Shown: positions 56,571-64,000 of the stretch, piece by piece
How positions within the stretch are numbered: the first letter of the stretch is position 1
Layout: every line of letters starts with the position of its first letter
Source: Caenorhabditis elegans
Lineage: Eukaryota > Nematoda > Chromadorea > Rhabditida > Rhabditidae
Reading direction: 5' to 3'
Length of the DNA stretch: 64,000 nt
Assembly: GCF_000002985.6 (NCBI RefSeq)
Contig: NC_003282.8
Coordinates: 13,020,001-13,084,000, forward strand
The notes under the pieces: model-generated
What the model was told of the DNA's origin: nothing
Seen by the model: only the letters and a program-made list of their open reading frames with translations
Databases searched by the model: none
Program-made: the position numbers and the translations under genes

Positions 56571-59507
56571 TTCGTGTGAATCTGAAAATCAAAATTGAAA
56601 ACGAAAAAATGTATGTAAAAGTTTGAAACAATGGAAAACAACAAAAACTCACGAGTTTTCTTTTGTTTCCAATCTATTTGGGAGAGACTGGCTGAGAGGT
56701 GGAAAATCAAAAAACCGTAGAGGACATGCACGGTTTGCATAATCTGCTCATGACGGGCAGTTTTCCAGCGGCACACGCATCTTTTTCAAAGATCTGGAAT
56801 GATGATGGGGAATTCGGGGAAAATGGGAAACTGAACGTTTTTTTTTTGAGTTGTGGAGCTTTAAAAGTTTTTTAAAGTTTTTTTTAGAGAACGTGAAAAT
56901 TCCAGGTTCTCATTACGGTGACTGAAGATAACACATATATTTTTTGTTTTGTTCAAACGTGCTTGCGCGTTCCTACACCTGCCTGCGCCTGCCTACGTCT
57001 GCCTACTCCTGTCTACGCCGTAGGAACGGCATAGGCACGTATGCAGGCAGGCAAAGAGCAAATTCAGTAAAAATTGTTTAATATTTTAGTTTTATTATTT
57101 AGGCTTTTTGTAAAATTTGAAATGTATCTTCACTATTTATTTTTTTAAGTTCAAAAACAACCAAATTTATCAAATATCATGTAACAACAATCTTTGGCCA
57201 AAAATGTATCGTCTAAACATTTTGATATTTGAAACATTTGTCAAATTTCATATCTTCATATTTTGATTTTCATTCACCTTTTTTCCTATTTTTTTCAACT
57301 TTCATCTAGTATCGCATTTCAAGATGCAATTTGAATAAATTGCCCGTGGCGACCTTTCAAACATTCAAATGAAGGTATTTGCCAAACAATGTCCCTGGCA
57401 ATCACATTCCATCAGAAAAAAAACTATTTTTTATTGTCAGCTAAAAGTTTTCAAGAAGTTATGAGCTTTTTCACCTGCCTCTCGACGGTTTCCGGGTGAA
57501 AAGCTGGCGGGAGTGAATAGGGATTTTCATGGTATTGAAAGTACTGTTTTAGAAAACTTTGTGTCATTAGCTGATTCATACACTCTGAGCTGCTTTTAGG
57601 GCAAGTTAGAGGCTCACAACGACTTTTGGAATGTGGGGTGTCTAGTGGAGATCATTTATCGTTTGCAAACTATGATAAGTTTGCAAAAGTGTTCACTGGA
57701 TTCAGTGATTTGTAGCTAACAGTTTCCCAAACAAGGATCATTTTGAACCCTCGTTTACCCATTCTGGACACAAATTCTATTTCTGAACCGCACATATCTG
57801 ATTCGAAAGTGAGAAGAGTCACGCTTGTGTTCCTCAAAGTGTCACACACGCACATCGGTCACTGATCAAGTTTAATCTTCCGACGGTCATCCCCAGCCCG
57901 CGACACGCTTAAAAAAGATAAACGTCACTTTATCACACTTCATGGTCACCAGTCGAAAAAAGGAAAAAAAGAGACAGGAGAAATAGTCATTGTGTAATAT
58001 CATCACCTAGTCGTTTTCTTTATCTTAGCGTTGGCATTGTCCTTTTTTTATCAGAAAAAAAATAATGACCATCTCAGAAGCATGCCCCTTACAGTTCTTT
58101 GTGTGTGTCCCGAAATTCTTTCGAGGTCGCCGGACGTCATATCAGGCAGAAAAAGTGGTGAAGTGGTTGAAAAAGTACTTGAAACGTTTTTTTTTTGGGT
58201 TCTGTGTTCCGAAACAGTTTAGGGAAGGAAATTGTTGCCAAATAATCCTTCTGTTCAAATGACGGATTAGAAATAAGAAGATCGAAAGTTGAAACCCACC
58301 ATTTTTCAAGAGGTTTTTGACGTCACACTTATAGGTTTAGGAAAACCTATTAGAAATTTGGAACTTGACGAATTTGTTCGGAGACTGAATCGAAGATCGT
58401 TTTTGAAATTGATTTTGGAATTTGGAATTTTTTTTTGGAATTTGGCACAACTGCCTGACTTCCGTTCACCTACACGCGTACCTACTGGCGAAATTAAAGC
58501 GGTAGGCAAACAGTCAGGTGTCAGGCATAAAATAGGCTTATACATGTTTGTCTTGAACCAGAGTTCAGGGATTTTATGTGGATTTTAGGAATTCAAAGAT
58601 ACTCGGCGACTTCTTGCCTACCTGTCTGCCTCACCTATGCCTACATGCTGGCCTACTCGGAAAAGTAAAGCATAGACGGAAGGCAGGCATGCGGCAGGCA
58701 CACAACCAAAATCATTACACTGAATTTCCAGTTCCTTTGGACTTAGCGTAAATGTGCGGCCGACATCAGCCAAGTTCAAAGAAATGTAGACATGTAGAGG
58801 TGGAGCGAAAACGCCCTGTGTTGTCAAAATCAGTGCTCCCTTTTATGCCTGCCTGCCTGCCTACGTTTTGCAAAAAGTTACACATTTCAAAATTAGCAAT
58901 TTTTAAAAATTCAACTTGAATCCAGATATAATTTGACTATCTTCCGGCTCGCTTCGACCAAATTATTTTTCACTACGTGGATTTCTGATTTAAAAAAGAA
59001 AATAATGTTTTATTGCGAAAATTTAAAGTTTCAAAGTTCGAAAAAACAAATTCCGGCAGTTTAAGGCCACAAAGGCTACAAAAATATCCACTGGCCATTA
59101 TTACAGCATAACCTTCAACTTCTGACCAACCATGACTCATCACCCATTAACTTTACTACCCATCTTGATTTCATTTCCTATGATGTTACAAAGAAAAATG
59201 TGACTGTATATGTTCTTTTAGTTGAACTTATTTGAGCATACAAGGCCAATTCCAAAAATGCACTTGTCACAAACTAATCACGTGTAAACCACTGTTTCGT
59301 CGTGACTTCCAAGGAGGGGGTCAATCCGTTTCGCAAACTGTTTTGTTTTTTCTTTCACAGTCTTCAAGAGGAGACAAGACGCAGACAGGCCGTCACAGCT
59401 GAACCATTGAAAAGGGCGGAGTGTGGGCGGGCGAAGAAAAACCAAAGCTAAGAGTGTCCAGCAGCCGACGACGAGAACCGATTCAGAAGACGATCAACTC
59501 TTGAACG
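56571..59507. other. Intergenic DNA with abundant GCCTGCCTAC repeats
   Basis: Apart from the possible extra 5' exon of the transporter, no gene is supported. Repeats of the GCCTGC/CTAC family occur at 56960-57055, 58460-58525, 58610-58700 and 58845-58865. The last 120 bp include a GGGCGGAGTGTGGGCGGGCG stretch at about 59414 that may be promoter for the next gene. Confidence 0.45.
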
Positions 59508-62440
59508 ATGGTGTGCAGCAGAAGTGTGTCCTTACTTTTTACTCTTTTGGTTGGGGTGTATGCCTCTACGGCAACTGATCCTATTGATTCGGTGAGTTTT
59601 TTTAGAAAATAACTTTCAGTCAATATATATGGTGTCCCTTGAGATTTATCAAAAAAAAAAATTCAACTGAAAAAAGTTGCTGTTTTTCTTAATAATTTTG
59701 TAGTTCGAATGAAATTTTTACAGAATGTTTAATACTTACTTAATTGGAGATTTGTCATGATTGCCAATTCACATGAACTTTTAATCGGCGAGTACTGTAA
59801 GAAGTTCCCACGCGTTAGATACAGTCATTCCGGTAAATTGGCTTCTAACTCCGAAACACTCTGAAATTTTTTACAGAAAATTCTTTATTCACTGATATTA
59901 AAATATTTTCAGTCAATTCATAGTTCTAGTGTTACGCTTATTTTATGGGCGGAAAAACTTCAAGCAAAAAATTTTTTTGTTTCTAATATTTTATTAAAAA
60001 AACTAAGCTCCACCTAAGTAGGCGACGCACCTGCCTACTGCCTAATAGCTCTTCTTCAGATCTGTTTTATTGAAAAACGAGGGAAATTAGAAAAATCAGT
60101 GATTTGTACTGAACATTGTAAGTTCACAACAAAATGTAAAAAATAGGCGGTAGGTAGGCTGGTAGGCCTGAGGTAGGCATGAATTAGGCAAATAGGTAGC
60201 AGCGCCTACATTCCAATTTCATGAAACGGTTTTCCGATCCTTTTGTGATCATTTATGTCTCAACCAGTTTGTTTTTGTTTGCATCATAAGATCTGATCTT
60301 TAGTGATAAACGTCTTAATTACCAATTCTAAACCAAACATAGATATGTAGTTTGTGTCTGATTTTGTGTCGATCGTGATACGAAAACTTGGTTTTTCTTG
60401 TCTCAAAAGACAGAGATAAAGAGAAGAAAATTCGCGATTGTAGGCTACAAGTGACCAGTGTCTGCCTTCTTTTTGATGACCTTTTGTTTCATTAAGTGAT
60501 TAGTTTTGAGAAAATATTTTCGGATTCTAGAATTGTCATCACGTGGCAATTAGGTCTCGCCACGAAAAAAGGTCCAACACAATCCTAGAAAAATATGAAG
60601 TTTTTTTTTACTTTCCGACCGAACTCAAATTTCCATAAAATTTGCATTATATTTAAAAATTGCCGAAATTTTTAAATAATTTTTGAAAATAAGAAAAATG
60701 AAAACTAAAAATCAGCTTTCCGTTTTTCAGTTCTAGAAAATCTCTTTTAAACTTACTTTTTTCCAGATTTCCACTCAAGGAGCCGATATCCTAAACAGAG
60801 CAAAACTCACAGGCCAAACCGTCCGACAATGCTCGTGCTCGGAGCAAAGAGTCTGTGTGGAGGAAATGAAACTTCAGGCTAAAGATTGCACAGTTCCATG
60901 CTTTCAAAAATTCTCATCCGTGAGTTTTGTAAGCATAAAAATTCTTAGAAACTGTAAATTGCAGATCACATCGCGTCCAAATGACTTGAAAAAGTGTTTC
61001 GACGAGAAAGACAACATCCTCGAGGACTTCCTGACCTGTTTCGAAAACCGCGTTGAAGCGTAAGTGGAAACTTCTTCTCACTTTTTGATAAACTATCCCT
61101 CTCTTTTAGATGTGTCAATGATCAACATGGACCACAGATCCAGAAAACTGATATCCGCGGAATCTTCAAAGTGACTGAGAAGAGTATTGCGACGCAGACA
61201 AACACATTCCAGACAATGATCAAACCGATCAAGCATATTCTTGATGCAACTGGTGACTTCGCCCTCTGCGTCAAAGATTGCTTCTTGGAGAAGAATAAGA
61301 GCGGTTTCTGCTTTGATAGAAAAGGGTGAGGATTTTTTTTTTTGGTTTTTTTGTGAGAATTAGGGATCTGTGGATTATAAAATTTGCAGTCAATTATCAA
61401 GAAAAATTCTGAAAAAAAAGTTTTAAAAATATTTGAACTCGAAATAGGCTTGTCGGATTTTTAGAGCAAAAGGGCCTTTCAGACAATATTTCTGCATTTT
61501 GAACCATATTTCCAGTTAAAGTTAAACCACATTCTTATAAAAAAAATATTTTTTCCTTCATTTGTGATATAATTTTCGCTGAAATAGCCCCTTTTTTAGA
61601 ATTGCCTGAAAAATTTTCCGTTGCTTCTGTTTGAAACTACGGGTTCATCAGAACTTCCGCTTTTCACTTTCAAAACTATTTTAATGTGGAAAAAAATATC
61701 ATGTTGAAAATAATCGATGCTGAATTGTAGACCCCGAGTTTAAAAATTCAAGAGAGGCTCCGCCCAATTAATGCCCTTTTTCGAAACTTTTGCATAGGAT
61801 TTTCTTGAGCTTACAAGGATATTTAATAAATTCAGTGCAATAAAAAACATACTGAAAAATGTTAAACTTTGAGAAGTAATTCCTAACTGCCTGCCTAAAC
61901 TTGTGCTTTTTTCCAGTAAGCGTAGGTTGCCTATTTTGCAGGCAGGCATTTTTGTGTTTCTGCTTTCCAAAAATAATTCCAAAATACATAGGAAATATTT
62001 AAATTTTAAATTTACGCATTTATATTTTCTTTTCCCATTACTTTTTTGTGTACTTCAACCAGGTTGACTGTTGAAACAAACCCATTTTCTATGGAATTCC
62101 CTTACGTCACAGAACATAACGAGACAAACCACTTGACTATTTAAGGATGTAAAACCTATTCCAAGTTTTACAAGAAACAAAATTAAAAGTGACCAATAAA
62201 CATTCTCTCTTCATTTTCTCGAGGCCATTTCCAGGTACTTGAACCGGTTTTCCGCGTTTGTTTATCTTTTTTCTCTTTAATTGAAAAGTTGATTTGTCTG
62301 ACCATAGCAAATTCAGATGTCAACCTTTGGTTGCCGAGACAAAAGCCAGACAATCATTCCGTGCGTGCACCAAGAAAATGCACTGGAAACGAGAAGCCGG
62401 TGAGCTGTGCGAGTGCTCCGTTCAAGCTGGTGTCGAGTGA
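59508..62440 (+). CDS. Cysteine-rich secreted protein of unknown function
   Basis: Five exons (59508-59591, 60767-60919, 60965-61059, 61110-61325, 62317-62440) encode 223 residues. The signal peptide (MVCSRSVSLLFTLLVGVYA) is followed by about fifteen Cys arranged in pairs: QCSCSEQRVC, DCTVPC, KKCFDE, LTCFEN, CVND, LCVKDC, GFCFD, ACTKK and LCECS. The middle (VTEKSIATQTNTFQTMIKPI) is predicted helical. It resembles small secreted nematode Cys-rich proteins, but I cannot name a family, and an extracellular role is inferred from signal peptide and Cys content. Introns 1 and 4 are long (1175 and 991 bp) and carry GTAGGC repeats. A GC-rich stretch precedes the start. Confidence 0.88.
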
Positions 62441-64000
62441 GTTTAAGTCAGGCTTTCCACGAGCTGCATTGACTTTTGTTAGTTCCAGAGAACTCCGACA
62501 ATATTGTGCCATGTTCAAGTTGATGAGAAGACGTGCTCCAATGAGAAAGTCGCGTGGATAATCATCTGTGCAATTCTGAATTTTTCATTAATCCCTTCTT
62601 TTCTACCGGTGTACATAGAACCCTGAAATTAGGAACCGATGGTCTCAAAAATCTGCATGCAAAAGTTTTAGAATCACACTATTTTTCATGTTCATGTTTT
62701 TTTTGCTTTTAAAATATATTTTTTCGTAAATTTTAAATCTTTATGAATGTTTATTTTTTTTTTTAATGAATGACGGTTTTTAGAGGATAGCGAAGGACGT
62801 CATAATGTGGCCTAGAAAAATCAGTGAAGAAATTTGGTCATAAAGTGATGCACACCTGAGATATGTTTGAAACCTATCTAGGTACACTTGGGACACATGA
62901 AAAACAGTAGCCAAAAAAGTCTGTGGAAACCGGTCGTGGACTAATAATTTTGGAGACCGGACAGTTCTTGTGGCCTGAAAATTCTTGCAAGATTACAGTA
63001 ATCTTTATCTCTTTGAAGCTATCTCCCAAATCCCCCGAAATCTTGGTGTAACCTCGAACCTTCTCCTCCGATTACCCAATTAATAAAACGTTTGCAAACT
63101 GTTTGGATAACTTTTTCCCCCTTTCTTTAATATTTCTCTTATCTTGCGCCTTTTTTCGAAAGTTGTTTGTCGATAATAAAAAGCAAATAACTTTTGGAAA
63201 AAGGTGTGAAAACTTCCGATTGTTTGAGGAATGACTCCTCCTCGGACGGGGGTCGCGATGGGTCTTCAAAAAATTCATTAGGTATTCAGAATTTGGAATT
63301 TAGAATGGTGAGTTGTAAGCTGGACAAACATGCATTCATAGACAGTTGAAGGAAAAGGTTAAACCATTTGGATTTGATGATCGGAACGTTAATTCGAATT
63401 ATAAACAAATGGAAGAAGATTTCGTTTGTTCTATGATATGTTTGTGTGTGTGTATTCTGAGAAGAATTGATAAGAACAAACAAGATGTGTTCCTTAGAAT
63501 GCAAATATTACAGATAGGGAAAACTCGGCCACAAGTCTCATAAATGAAAACAAAAAATTATTCAAAAATCAGCTACAAAAAACTAACAAATAAAATTACG
63601 AAGGTACGGTTTTAATAAGTTTCGTTCGTGAGAGGGCCCAATTTTTAAATTTGCATTGAAAAATATCAATCAGTGAGAGTCAAGGTGGGGCGATAATGTC
63701 GATGTAGTGGTACTGTAGGATTGCTGTAGTTCTGGAACAATTGTGTTTTGAGCACTTGAATGGATCGGGGTTGTTGGGGGGTAGTGTCGAGGTTCTAAAG
63801 CGGTACTGTAGGTGTACTATAGGATTACTGTAGTTTTGGAAAATTAAGTTTTGAGCTCTTTAATGAATCGGGGTTGTTGAGGGATAGTGTCGAGGTACTG
63901 TAGGGGTATCGTAGGGGTACTGTATGGGTACTGTAGGGGTACTGTTCGGAAACGTTTCAATTTTTTTAAACAAATTTTAATTGCAACTGGCGTGTACCAT
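62441..64000. other. Intergenic DNA ending in a TACTGTAG repeat block
   Basis: No gene is supported. Short ORFs near 63072-63543 overlap on opposite strands and show no family features. The repeat at 63690-63955 is described separately. Confidence 0.45.
63690..63955 (+). repeat. Two-copy block with a (GGGTACTGTA)n minisatellite
   Basis: A segment of about 120 bp (GGGGTTGTTGG, GGGTAGTGTCGAGGTTCTAAAG or similar, TACTGTAGG, ATTACTGTAGTTTTGGA) occurs twice, and the second copy ends in tandem GGGTACTGTAGG units at about 63890-63945. The CTGTAG core matches the block in CAP gene 1 intron 3. Confidence 0.7.

Noticed and set aside
58289-58588. 99-codon + strand ORF
   Set aside because: It runs through GCCTAC-type repeats and shows no domain or splice structure.
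1-64000. CRISPR arrays, operons with ribosome binding sites, prophage
   Set aside because: The window is metazoan DNA with spliced genes; its repeats lack the regular spacer structure of CRISPR.

Overview
This window is nematode nuclear DNA and almost certainly Caenorhabditis elegans, from the region I know as the F49E11 cosmid area on chromosome IV. The support is the AT-rich sequence with short introns ending in TTTTCAG, a recognisable mbk-2 kinase, amt-2 ammonium transporter, an scl (SCP-like) gene cluster and a nematode cuticle collagen. The organism, chromosome and named genes rest on recognition, not on a database search. Exon models were built by hand from splice sites and reading-frame continuity, and every spliced model given as intact closes in frame.

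Layout. Positions 1-14518 hold the 3' part of mbk-2 on the + strand: two exons of the long form, three possible alternative first exons (6872, 7264, 11334) that all splice in the same phase to the exon at 11594, then the kinase domain. Positions 16077-18926 (-) encode a seven-helix receptor-like protein. At 20354-20782 (-) lies a broken charged ORF. Positions 22412-26858 (+) encode amt-2, whose third intron carries an 18-base G run and a near-perfect 1.3 kb palindrome with tRNA-like sequence in both arms.

Positions 27197-52478 are dominated by eleven tandem CAP/SCP secreted-protein genes, all on the + strand. Ten are intact and one (41774-43203) is a pseudogene. They share intron positions and a last exon of about 100 bp encoding a Cys-rich tail. 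Between them sit a decayed mariner element (29919-31156), a PP1-like phosphatase gene (33297-35154), a broken F-box-associated gene (35357-35930, -) and a collagen gene (45766-47288, -). The rest holds an MFS transporter (52699-56570, -), a Cys-rich secreted protein gene (59508-62440, +) and intergenic DNA rich in dispersed repeats.

The genes do not form an operon or pathway. The striking feature is expansion and divergence of the CAP cluster: clade-specific intron gain or loss, shared motifs at fixed distance from the TATA box in subgroups, one copy that lost both active-site-like histidines, and one dead copy. The most unusual structures elsewhere are the tRNA-like palindrome in amt-2, telomere-like repeats inside a CAP-gene intron, and the multiple mbk-2 promoters.
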